The notes below the pieces were generated by a model, which was not told the DNA's origin, did no database searches, and saw only the letters and a list, made by a program, of their open reading frames with translations. Shown in pieces: positions 21,787 to 30,288 of a stretch of DNA of 64,000 bases (position 1 is its first letter; every line of letters starts with the position of its first letter). A program made the position numbers and the translations under genes. The DNA comes from Clostridium akagii DSM 12554 (GTDB taxonomy: Bacteria > Bacillota > Clostridia > Clostridiales > Clostridiaceae): positions 1 to 64,000 of the forward strand of contig NZ_JMLK01000014.1 in assembly GCF_000686725.1 (NCBI RefSeq), written 5' to 3'.

Positions 21787-23728
21787 CATAGCCTTTTAAA
21801 AATCTTGCAAAAACTAATATAATAAACAATCTTCTTAAACTTTCTTCATTTTCCTCTACTAAATCTTCACCTATTTGCTCTAATTCTTTTTTTGCTTTTT
21901 CTAAGTCAACATATTTTGTGATTAACCCTTCTGGTTTAAATAGCTTATTCAATTCAATCTTAATATCCTTCCAATAAGGCTTAAGTCTTTCTATCCAATC
22001 GGCACTTTGAACACCATGCTTTGATGTATTAAGTCTTATTTTATCTGGCAAAATACCTTTTAAGGCTCGTCTAATTAAAAGTCTCTCTTTTCCATCTTTC
22101 ACAAACTCCTGACTTGGCACACTTAAACAAAATTCAATTACTCTTTTATCCCTGGAGGGATCTCTTATAGTGACTCTATTTGCTAGTGTAAGTTTTGTTT
22201 CTATAGTAGCTATATGAGAAAACGCTAAAGGATCAACCATGTATTTATGGTTTTGCTGCAAATCGTAATATCTTTCTACTGGATCATTATAGCCTTCTTT
22301 ACTAAATCTCTCTTTAACCTTCCATTTTTCCAAAAGCTCCTTACTAATCATTACGGAAGAAAACTTATCATAATTTGGGTTAGTAATATTACTACTCACT
22401 ATTTTTCTTATTCTATAAGGGGTTAATACCCTAAGAATAATGTTCCAGATTTTCTTTTTGGGCATCCTTACTTCTTTACTTAATGCATCTACTTCTCTTA
22501 TTAATGTTATGATTTTTCCTTTTTTAAATAAAGTTTTAGCATGTATAGTAAACTCTCCATAAGAAATGGTGCTGTTACCAGATTGGCCATTGAGCAAAAT
22601 GTTACATCCTTCTTCATATGCTTTTTTAACAAAATTATTGTACCAAAATATATTTTGAAATATTTTATATGGTTGTTCCAATATATTTACAAAGTCGTCA
22701 ATACCTAAAAATGAATTATAATTTTCACTTTTACAATACTCTATGCTTATATTGTCATAAGCATCACTAATGGTTTTTATATATTCGCTTTCATTTGTCA
22801 AAAAACATTTTTGCAATTTACTCTTGTATTCATCAATGGGAATAGAACTAAATGCTTTTAATTTTTCACCAGTTTTAGCTAATTTTTTTGCTGCAATGCA
22901 AGCAATTGAACTTGAATCTAGTCCTCCACTAAGCATTATAGCAACTTTTCCAGCACTTCTAACTCTACAATTTACTGCTTCAAAAAATACTTTTCTAAAA
23001 GCTTCATCATATTGCTCCGAAGACGAAAATTTTAATTGTTTAATGTTCTCAAGTGGTTTCCAATAACATTTTTCAGTTAACCCATTCTCAGTAACTGTAA
23101 TAGTACTTGCAGGCTGAAGTTGAAAAACGTCCTCATATACAGTTTCTTTACTTTCAATTGCATGTAGTATTCCATCTAATGCTAAATAATCTGTAATCCA
23201 TCTTTCATTTAATTGCAATTTCTTAAAGGCAAAAAGTGGATTTATTATTGTGCTAAAAGCAAAGATGTTATCCTTTTTATAATAATATAAAGTTCTTTTA
23301 CCCACATGATCTCTAGCACAAAATAATTTGTTTTTATCTTTGTCCCAAATTATAAATGCGAAATCACCAATGAGATGCTTCGGGCTATCCTCCTGCCATT
23401 TTTCATAGGCTGAAAGTATAAGTTCACTATCTGTGGTCTTGTCCCAAATTTCCGGCACAATGTTAAATATCTCTAAAAGTTGTTGTCTGTTATCAATAAT
23501 AGCATCTGCGGTAATTAATAATTTATAATTATTATCATACCTTGGTAATTCCTCTAAATAGGACTCTGGTGTGTTATATTGCGTGCCACAACCAAAATAC
23601 AAATGACTTAGCTTAATACATTTTAATTTATCAAAGGAATAAATTTTAATATTATCTACCATTTTAGAACTATATTCATTTTCAACTTCTTTTGAATCAA
23701 TATTATATATTCCAAATATTGCTGCCAC
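21776..23728 (-). CDS. Lasso peptide cyclase, asparagine synthetase homologue (C protein)
   Basis: A 650-residue AsnB-like protein. The N-terminal class II glutaminase domain (about 1-210) lacks the catalytic Cys (it begins Met-Ala-Ala), so it should not use glutamine. The C-terminal synthetase domain has the pyrophosphate loop SGGLDSS (267-273). This combination is typical of lasso cyclases, which adenylate the ring Asp/Glu side chain and close the macrolactam. It overlaps the B2 gene by one base, and its last codons form the precursor's ribosome binding site. Confidence 0.9.
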   Translation of the reverse strand: MAAIFGIYNIDSKEVENEYSSKMVDNIKIYSFDKLKCIKLSHLYFGCGTQYNTPESYLEELPRYDNNYKLLITADAIIDNRQQLLEIFNIVPEIWDKTTDSELILSAYEKWQEDSPKHLIGDFAFIIWDKDKNKLFCARDHVGKRTLYYYKKDNIFAFSTIINPLFAFKKLQLNERWITDYLALDGILHAIESKETVYEDVFQLQPASTITVTENGLTEKCYWKPLENIKQLKFSSSEQYDEAFRKVFFEAVNCRVRSAGKVAIMLSGGLDSSSIACIAAKKLAKTGEKLKAFSSIPIDEYKSKLQKCFLTNESEYIKTISDAYDNISIEYCKSENYNSFLGIDDFVNILEQPYKIFQNIFWYNNFVKKAYEEGCNILLNGQSGNSTISYGEFTIHAKTLFKKGKIITLIREVDALSKEVRMPKKKIWNIILRVLTPYRIRKIVSSNITNPNYDKFSSVMISKELLEKWKVKERFSKEGYNDPVERYYDLQQNHKYMVDPLAFSHIATIETKLTLANRVTIRDPSRDKRVIEFCLSVPSQEFVKDGKERLLIRRALKGILPDKIRLNTSKHGVQSADWIERLKPYWKDIKIELNKLFKPEGLITKYVDLEKAKKELEQIGEDLVEENEESLRRLFIILVFARFLKGYERR

Positions 23729-24201
23729 TACTTATTCCTCCTAGGGTAGTTTGCAAATCTTGCCACCTCTTTAAATGCCACCATTTCCCTTTCTCCAGTG
23801 ATTATTTTTTGTCCGCTACGAATCCATGCATGTGCAAGCAATGTTTTGTTTTCATTTTTTGCCAGTCCTAAATATACAGTGCTACTTATTTTGCGTTTTA
23901 CTAGCATTCTTTGTGCTGTGAGTGCTTTAACTAGGCACTTACTTTCCCATGGAGTTCTAGTGCTTGCTTCTCCAACTGCCCATGCAACTTTAGAAACAAC
24001 TTGTTTTTCAATATCCGTTATTTCCATTGTTGTTTCTTCTTTATATTTACCACAAATTGAAGCTAATTTTTTAAATGGTACAAATAAAATAGCAAACCTA
24101 ACCAAACCAGAAATAAAAAATGCTTCAAACAAATATGCTTTATCATTCCAAGATAACTTTACAATTTTTTTTATTTTCCTAGGTAGATGTAATAAGTTCA
24201 T
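23728..24201 (-). CDS. Lasso leader peptidase, transglutaminase-like (B2 protein)
   Basis: A 157-residue protein of the McjB C-terminal/B2 family. Catalytic Cys89 lies in WESKCLVKALTAQRML and His124 in LLAHAWI. The third catalytic residue is unclear; E137 is near the expected Asp. With the separate RRE protein it would cut the leader from the precursor and expose the ring-forming amine. It overlaps the B1 gene by 23 nt and the cyclase gene by one base, pointing to coupled translation. Confidence 0.9.
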   Translation of the reverse strand: MNLLHLPRKIKKIVKLSWNDKAYLFEAFFISGLVRFAILFVPFKKLASICGKYKEETTMEITDIEKQVVSKVAWAVGEASTRTPWESKCLVKALTAQRMLVKRKISSTVYLGLAKNENKTLLAHAWIRSGQKIITGEREMVAFKEVARFANYPRRNK

Positions 24202-24475
24202 CCTCTAGCAACCTTTCCAAAAATTTAAATACTGAATTTTCACAACTTTTTTCATCTACATCAAATTGTTTTAAAAGTTCCAATATTATTTCTCCCGCAG
24301 AAATTGGATTTTCAGCTAATTTCCATATCTGACTTCCCACAGGATTAAAATTATAATATTTCCCTTTGTCTATATCCATCATAACTACTTCACCATCTAA
24401 ATCAGTTGTATCTAATCCTTTTTTCTGAACAATAATTGTTGAACAATATATTGAATTTTCTTTTGACATACACAT
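24179..24475 (-). CDS. PqqD-like RiPP recognition element (B1 protein)
   Basis: A 98-residue PqqD-fold protein with the family core LDGEVVMMDIDKGKYYNFNPVGSQIWKLAE, here broken as LDGEVVMMDIDKGKYY (about 27-42) and NFNPVGSQIW (43-52), then a helical C-terminus. It would bind the WxxP leader motif and deliver the precursor to B2. It is the first gene of the lasso operon. The ATG at 24475 has AAGGA 7 nt upstream; GTG 24481 and ATG 24469 are alternatives. Confidence 0.88.
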   Translation of the reverse strand: MCMSKENSIYCSTIIVQKKGLDTTDLDGEVVMMDIDKGKYYNFNPVGSQIWKLAENPISAGEIILELLKQFDVDEKSCENSVFKFLERLLEDELITST

Positions 24476-24505
24476 GCTCACATCCTTAAAGATAACTTTT
24501 ATTTA

Positions 24506-24654
24506 TCATTTATCATTTATTATTTATACATATTATCCCATGTATTGTTTAATTTGTCACTACGGTTATTGAAAAATATTGTTATGTTTTACATTATTTT
24601 CATATGAGTATAAAATCGTTTTATCATTTATGGTATTGTAAAATTGTCATTTAT
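24506..24654. repeat. Four copies of TCATTTAT between divergent genes
   Basis: Exact copies at 24506, 24513, 24624 and 24647 flank the lasso promoter and lie upstream of the DUF4832-like gene. They may be binding sites for a regulator, but low-complexity AT-rich DNA could also produce them. Confidence 0.3.
24532..24560 (-). promoter_or_regulatory. Sigma-A-type promoter of the lasso peptide operon
   Basis: On the minus strand GTGACA (24555-24560), a 17-nt spacer and GATAAT (24532-24537) each match the consensus at five of six positions. Transcription would start near 24525, leaving a leader of about 50 nt before the B1 start. Confidence 0.65.
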
Positions 24655-24718
24655 AGTTTAAAATGTCATTATATTTCAAATAATAATTATTAAAATAATT
24701 TTATAGGTGGTATTCAGC

Positions 24719-26527
24719 GTGAAAAAAAGCAAAAAAAAATTTCTCATATTCTCAACAATTCTAACTTTATTTTTCTCTACATATTTATGGAAAATTTTCA
24801 TAAATAATAACAATAACAATTTAATAACCGTGTACCCCTCTGAAAATTTATCCGTTCTTAAAAACCCAGGGAAAGGTTTTATGTTTTACAGTTCAAAAAA
24901 TATTGAACCAACCTTAGTTAGCTCTAGTGTATGGAAAGCTACATCCGTTGGTTATATTAGATGTAATTGGAGTAATTTAGAACCCAGTGAAGGCAAATAC
25001 AATTGGGAGCTAATAGATAATAGCATTAGAATATGTGCTGAGAAAGGAAACACAGTAGCTCTAGCCGTTATGCCCGCAAGCATAAATTCAGATACCTCCT
25101 ACTCACAGGCAACTCCTTTATGGGTATTTGATGCTGGAGCGAAATATACTACTGAGAATGTAAACTCCCAAGCTGTGCAAATAAAAATTCCTGTTTGGAA
25201 TGATTCAGTATACAAAGCTAAACTTCAAAATCTTATTACAGCAATAAAAAATAGATATGATAATAATAGAAATATAGCTTACTTTGATATTCGTTCTTAT
25301 GGAAATTGGGGAGAGTGGCATCTTGGTAACTTACCGCACAGCTCTCCCTTATCCTTAACTGATCAAGAAACTTTGATTAATATGTGGAAAGGTTTTTCAA
25401 AACCAATAATGCTGCCCACTAATTCAAGTGGAGTTAACCCTACTGACGCAATAAAATATGCAACAGATTCAAATATCTCTGGGATACGCCGTGATGGTTG
25501 TTTAAACCCAAAGAACACTACTGCAGCGTTATCACTTTTATATTGTTACAACAAATTTCCTTCTACAGCTGAATGGAGAGATAGTTATTCTTCTATGATA
25601 AATAGTGGAACATGGAATCCACTTTTGTTTGAGGAAACTCTAGTGCAAGGTAAACCTTCCTATATGGGTCTAAGTCAGTGGGATGAAAATAAATTCTATA
25701 GTCAGCAAAAAACTTTAGTTGATAGATGGCTAAATCGTATTGGTTATTGGTTTAAGCTAACAAAAGTAACCTATCCAAGAAATTTAGGAAATGGCAGCAG
25801 CAGTTCCATAAGTTTTACCGTTAAAAATGACGGCACTGCACCATTTTATCCAAATAGGTCTAATAAGGGTTACGTAAAGTTAGCTTTATTAGATAGTTCA
25901 AACAATATTCTTTGTACAACTTCATTAAATAGAGTTAACCCTTATAATTGGAAACCAAATCAATACAATAATGAATCAGCAGATTTTTCTTTCCCTTATT
26001 ACGCTAAAGCTTCTAAAATAGCATTTGGAGTGTTTAGTAGTAACTCATTAGCAAACCCCGATGTTAAACTAGGAAATGGAGCTGGACTATCTAACAATTG
26101 GTATATATTAAGCAATATGTCTAGAGACGAACCTAATGCAATATCAAACAATAAAATTTACACCTCTTCAAGTGAATTTGCCGATCCAACCTTTGGTTTT
26201 AGAGAAGCAAGAGCTGCTTTTGATGGAAATGCGGCAACTAGGTGGGAGGCAAATTCCAAAGCAGCAGGTGAATGGCTTGAAGTTAATTTGGGAGCAAGTG
26301 AATCTTTTTCAAGTGTTTATTTAAAAGAAAATGCTGCATCTATAACGGGCTTTACAATCCAGTATTATAATGGGACTACATGGAAAACAGCTTGCAAAGG
26401 AACATCTATTGGCATAGCTGGTAAAACAATTAAATTTGCTACTGAAGCTGGAACAAAGGTTAGAATATATATTACTTCCTGCAATGCCAATCCAAATTTA
26501 GATGAGTTTACTGTAAATAAATCTTAA
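24719..26527 (+). CDS. Secreted DUF4832-like protein with C-terminal discoidin (F5/8 type C) domain
   Basis: A 602-residue protein with an N-terminal signal or anchor helix (about 8-28) and a (beta/alpha)-barrel-like domain starting at NPGKGFMFY. It contains DIRSYGNWGEWH, as in DUF4874/DUF4832 glycoside-hydrolase-like proteins. A beta-sandwich region (about 350-470) and a C-terminal F5/8 type C carbohydrate-binding domain follow (AFDGNAATRWEA). GTG at 24719 is chosen because TAGGTGG lies 8 nt upstream. It probably acts on or binds extracellular polysaccharide, possibly the one made by the adjacent locus. Confidence 0.78.
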   Translation: MKKSKKKFLIFSTILTLFFSTYLWKIFINNNNNNLITVYPSENLSVLKNPGKGFMFYSSKNIEPTLVSSSVWKATSVGYIRCNWSNLEPSEGKYNWELIDNSIRICAEKGNTVALAVMPASINSDTSYSQATPLWVFDAGAKYTTENVNSQAVQIKIPVWNDSVYKAKLQNLITAIKNRYDNNRNIAYFDIRSYGNWGEWHLGNLPHSSPLSLTDQETLINMWKGFSKPIMLPTNSSGVNPTDAIKYATDSNISGIRRDGCLNPKNTTAALSLLYCYNKFPSTAEWRDSYSSMINSGTWNPLLFEETLVQGKPSYMGLSQWDENKFYSQQKTLVDRWLNRIGYWFKLTKVTYPRNLGNGSSSSISFTVKNDGTAPFYPNRSNKGYVKLALLDSSNNILCTTSLNRVNPYNWKPNQYNNESADFSFPYYAKASKIAFGVFSSNSLANPDVKLGNGAGLSNNWYILSNMSRDEPNAISNNKIYTSSSEFADPTFGFREARAAFDGNAATRWEANSKAAGEWLEVNLGASESFSSVYLKENAASITGFTIQYYNGTTWKTACKGTSIGIAGKTIKFATEAGTKVRIYITSCNANPNLDEFTVNKS

Positions 26528-26538
26528 TTTAAAACAAA

Positions 26539-27879
26539 TTATGACGATTTGATATTTGATATTATCCATCTGTACTTACCATTTTTAGTTCTTTCAATAT
26601 CCTTAACAAATTGAATATCAATTTTCATAAGCTTACCAAATATATTTTCTAGGTCAGTAACTAAAGTGTTTTTTTCCATTAGTTTTAATTTGTCATTTAC
26701 CACTAATTTTACTATAATGTGCTCCGAATCTGTTTGAATGAGCTGTGATTTAAGCACATTATCCTGGGGCTTAAAAGCGAATGTTACTACAGATGGACTA
26801 ATCCATCTTCCATCAGGAGTATAAAGCATATCCTCATTTTTAGTTTCAATTGGATATATTTTTCTGTGGCATCTGCCACATTTACATTTGTCTTTGTTTA
26901 ATTTAGCATAATCATTAGTAACATACCTTATTAATGGCATTACCTTATTATTAAGTGTTGTTCCAACAATTATACCTTCTGTTTTATTTAATTTTCCATT
27001 ATTAACAAACTCAGTTACACCATATTCTTCATTCAAGTGCAATCCATCATGTTCTTCACATTCGCTAGCTGATACAACTCTCTCAGCCATACCGTAAAAA
27101 TCCCATATACTGCACTGAAAAGCCTTTTGAATTTCACCTTTCTCATGTAAATAGAGAGGCTCTGAAGAAGTAAATATAGCATCTAATTTATAGATTATAT
27201 TGTTTTTATTCATATATTTTGCAAGAACATATAAAGTTGAAGGGTAGCCTTGAAAAAACTTAGGTTTAAATTTGATAATCTCTTCTATATAGTATGGAAG
27301 ATTTTCCTCAGACAAATGAAAAGATGATAACAAAAGTTGATTTTGAAAAATATTGTATAGGCTAAATTTATTATTTGTTTTATTATTAAATAAACGCTGT
27401 CCTCTTAATGTGCATATTTTATCACCTTTCTTATATCCAGCCCAAATCCAATGGCGACGGATAGTTGCATTTTCAAAATTTATAGAATACAAATCACGAT
27501 AGAAATGTGCTGGCGTACCTGTGGTTCCGCTTGTATATCCTAAATTGAGTAATTTTTTGTTAGCCTTAACTGATAACAACTTATTAAAGTTTTGTTTTAT
27601 ATCTTCTTTGTATAGCAATGGTATTTTCCATAAATCGTCTATAGATTTAATATCATATGGTTCTAGCTTTATACTTTTAAATTTCTCATTATAATAAGGT
27701 ATGTAATTATATGCAATATTTATTATTTCTTTTAACTTTTCATTTTGCATTTCTTTTATCTCAGCTAAAGAATATTGCTGACTCTTTTCTAATCCATCTA
27801 GAATCTCTTGAAATGACTTACCTTCTCTTAAAATATTGTTTCTTAGCCCAGTTAAATTTGTTTTAATTATATCTATCAA
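26539..27879 (-). CDS. CapK/PaaK-like adenylate-forming protein
   Basis: A 446-residue homologue of phenylacetate-CoA ligase in the CapK branch found in polysaccharide loci. It has the AMP-binding motif GYTSGTTGTPAHFYRD, a DFYGMAE motif and a four-Cys cluster CKCGRCH. The substrate in capsule loci is unknown; activation of an acyl or amino-acyl decoration is plausible. The start is TTG with AGGAGG upstream. It is the last gene of the minus-strand polysaccharide operon, 11 bp from the convergent DUF4832-like gene. Confidence 0.78.
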   Translation of the reverse strand: MIDIIKTNLTGLRNNILREGKSFQEILDGLEKSQQYSLAEIKEMQNEKLKEIINIAYNYIPYYNEKFKSIKLEPYDIKSIDDLWKIPLLYKEDIKQNFNKLLSVKANKKLLNLGYTSGTTGTPAHFYRDLYSINFENATIRRHWIWAGYKKGDKICTLRGQRLFNNKTNNKFSLYNIFQNQLLLSSFHLSEENLPYYIEEIIKFKPKFFQGYPSTLYVLAKYMNKNNIIYKLDAIFTSSEPLYLHEKGEIQKAFQCSIWDFYGMAERVVSASECEEHDGLHLNEEYGVTEFVNNGKLNKTEGIIVGTTLNNKVMPLIRYVTNDYAKLNKDKCKCGRCHRKIYPIETKNEDMLYTPDGRWISPSVVTFAFKPQDNVLKSQLIQTDSEHIIVKLVVNDKLKLMEKNTLVTDLENIFGKLMKIDIQFVKDIERTKNGKYRWIISNIKSS

Positions 27880-27962
27880 GACTAATTACCTCCTTCCTTA
27901 ATTTAATCCGTTTGAAAATTTTAGCCATCTCCCTTAACTGAATATTTGTATTATATTAACAC

Positions 27963-29015
27963 CTATCCTAGGATTACTATTTTGTATAGTTCTAACAACC
28001 TATTGGTATTTGCCTCTATATCAAATGTTGAGATTGCTTTACTATAAGCACTTTTACTAAAATTTTTTCTCATATCTATATTGTTTAGTAAACTTAGAAT
28101 ATTATTTGATAATTCATATTTATCTCCTGGTTCAATTAAGAATCCGTTGATTTCATTATCAATAATTGTTGGTATTCCCCCTACATCAGAAGCAATAATT
28201 GGTATTCCATAACTCATTGCCTCCAATATAGACATTGGCATTCCTTCATTATATGATGGTAAAACATATATTGCCGTTGCTTTCAATACATCATTTACCA
28301 TTTGCTTGTTAATCCATCCCAATAAAATTACATGTTTATCTAATTGTTTCTTTTTAATCAATTCCTGAACTAAAACTAAATCTCCATCACCTGCTAATAC
28401 AAATTTTGCTTCTGGATGGATATTGCATATCTCCTTTATAACCTCAAGGACATCAAAAATTCCTTTACGTTTGTCCAGTCTTCCTAGTAATGTTATATTC
28501 TTTGAATTTAAATCATAATAATTAATTTCAGGCACTTTTATAGCATTAAATAGCACATAAACAGGTACCTTACAATATTTCCTTATATTTTGTTCCCATT
28601 CATCACTCAATGCTATTATATAATTCGCTGAATTTAAAATTTTTGTAATATTAACCTTTTGTTTTTCATTTGATTCCTTATAATAAAAGTTATTGAACTC
28701 AGCTCCATGCATATGTAAAATTATCTTTTTTCTAAAAATTTTTGCTATTTTAACTATTATACTTTTTCTATAAAAACTATTTCTAGATGCCATATGAATA
28801 TGAACTATATCTATTTTTTTTAAACAAAGTATCCTAAATAAATTCAAATATGCAAGTATAGCATAGACAAACTTAATAAGTTTATTGCCATCAATAGTAG
28901 TAGCTAAATAATATAATTTAACTTTATTTACTAAATCAGATTCATAATAGTTATTAACAACTGTTGAAATTCCTCCTCGAACTTTTCTATGAGGTCCAAC
29001 CATTAATATATTCAT
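27963..29015 (-). CDS. Glycosyltransferase family 4
   Basis: A 350-residue GT-B glycosyltransferase. The N-terminal domain begins MNILMVGPHRKVRGGISTVV. The C-terminal half has LLGRLDKRKGIFDVLE and the donor-site motif PSYNEGMPMSILEAMSYGIPIIASDVGG. The ATG at 29015 has GGAGG 6 nt upstream, rather than TTG 29027. It would add a sugar to the lipid-linked repeat unit. Sugar and linkage are unknown. Confidence 0.88.
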   Translation of the reverse strand: MNILMVGPHRKVRGGISTVVNNYYESDLVNKVKLYYLATTIDGNKLIKFVYAILAYLNLFRILCLKKIDIVHIHMASRNSFYRKSIIVKIAKIFRKKIILHMHGAEFNNFYYKESNEKQKVNITKILNSANYIIALSDEWEQNIRKYCKVPVYVLFNAIKVPEINYYDLNSKNITLLGRLDKRKGIFDVLEVIKEICNIHPEAKFVLAGDGDLVLVQELIKKKQLDKHVILLGWINKQMVNDVLKATAIYVLPSYNEGMPMSILEAMSYGIPIIASDVGGIPTIIDNEINGFLIEPGDKYELSNNILSLLNNIDMRKNFSKSAYSKAISTFDIEANTNRLLELYKIVILG

Positions 29016-29055
29016 ATTTGCCTCCAATTGTCTTCAATTTAACCATTTTAGACTT

Positions 29056-30288
29056 TTACTTAAGATTCAACCAATTTAAAAGTTCAAGTTGAGTTTTAGA
29101 AATATGACCTATTATTTTTATGATTTTTATTTTTTCTATTAAGCCGTGGTCTCTTCTAAAAGCACCAAATATAGCTCTGTGCATCCATGCTATAGGCAAT
29201 AGCATAGGATGTTTTTTTGCATAAGTATACTTTTGTGATAATTCTCCCTTGCAAGGTAAGAGGGCTCTTAGGGATCTTTTAAATTTACTTTTTGCATATA
29301 TTCCACTTTTTGAATTAACATATAATTTTTCTAATCTTTCATATTTCTCATCTGAATTTTTGTATCCAATTACATCATTACATAACATTTTACTTATAAA
29401 TAAATTTAAGTAGAAAATATCCTGAGTTTGCTGAAATTTACCCATCCATGGCTCATTTATATTAAATAACATTTTGCATGCAGCTAAAATTACAGAAGTA
29501 AACTTTAGAATTCCGCATTGCTCAAGTTTATTGTAAACTACATCCCAATTAATATAGGAGCTTCTATTTTTTATTATGAAAAGAACATCTATAAATTGCC
29601 TAAGACCAAAACCGGAACTTGTAAAATGAATAGCCATATGTAAAACTGTATATACAAATTCATTTTCATAGGAAAGATCGTACACAGGTGTCCCATAGGA
29701 GTTATTTATTATTAGTCCAGTTCTAACATCTTTTTCGAAGGAATCTGAATCTTTCACAAAACCAATTTTCTCCAAAGTCCAATGAATTTCCACGGCAAAA
29801 TATTTATCATATATAAATTTGTAATGTATAGGACTTTGATTTTCCTCCTCTTCGGTAAAACCCATACTGATCAAAATTTTTCTAGCTTTATTTATATTCT
29901 TTGCTTCTAATAAAAGATCCCCATCAGACATTACTCTAAGTTCTGGTTTAGGGTATAGATTTCTAAGGGTTAATCCTTTTAAAACTACTACATTTATATG
30001 TTCATCATTAAAATTCTTAAATACTTTTTTAATTTGCTCTATATGGTTAACTTGGAGAAGATTGCTCAAAAACACTTGTTGCTTCCATGTTTTTAATACT
30101 TCTTTATTTATACCTAAATGTAATTCTAGCTTCTTTGTAGCATAATATATTAGTGGGCTTAGGTTATGGATACTTGCAAATTCAATTACTTCTGGCCACT
30201 TTAAAGTTGGTATTTCAATTTTATTTTCATATTTCATAAATATCTCATCTTTTAATATTTCAATCACAATGTTTTCAATGTAATCCAT
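29056..30288 (-). CDS. Nucleotidyltransferase-family protein (NTP_transf_5-like)
   Basis: A 410-residue protein with the core VVLKGLTLRNLYPKPELR (about 108-125) and MSDGDLLL just after it, where the DGD acidic pair resembles the metal site of this nucleotidyltransferase superfamily. Its substrate is unknown. Related proteins turn up in some Firmicute lasso clusters as well as in polysaccharide loci, so either role is possible. The ATG at 30288 follows AGGGG. It overlaps the flippase gene by 14 nt. Confidence 0.7.
   Translation of the reverse strand: MDYIENIVIEILKDEIFMKYENKIEIPTLKWPEVIEFASIHNLSPLIYYATKKLELHLGINKEVLKTWKQQVFLSNLLQVNHIEQIKKVFKNFNDEHINVVVLKGLTLRNLYPKPELRVMSDGDLLLEAKNINKARKILISMGFTEEEENQSPIHYKFIYDKYFAVEIHWTLEKIGFVKDSDSFEKDVRTGLIINNSYGTPVYDLSYENEFVYTVLHMAIHFTSSGFGLRQFIDVLFIIKNRSSYINWDVVYNKLEQCGILKFTSVILAACKMLFNINEPWMGKFQQTQDIFYLNLFISKMLCNDVIGYKNSDEKYERLEKLYVNSKSGIYAKSKFKRSLRALLPCKGELSQKYTYAKKHPMLLPIAWMHRAIFGAFRRDHGLIEKIKIIKIIGHISKTQLELLNWLNLK

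Noticed and set aside
24482-24560. Second lasso precursor upstream of B1
   Set aside because: No frame with a leader-like motif and ribosome binding site was found on the minus strand there.
27880-27962. 21-codon basic peptide upstream of the CapK-like gene on the minus strand
   Set aside because: It overlaps the CapK-like start, which uses the strong AGGAGG, and has no recognisable features.
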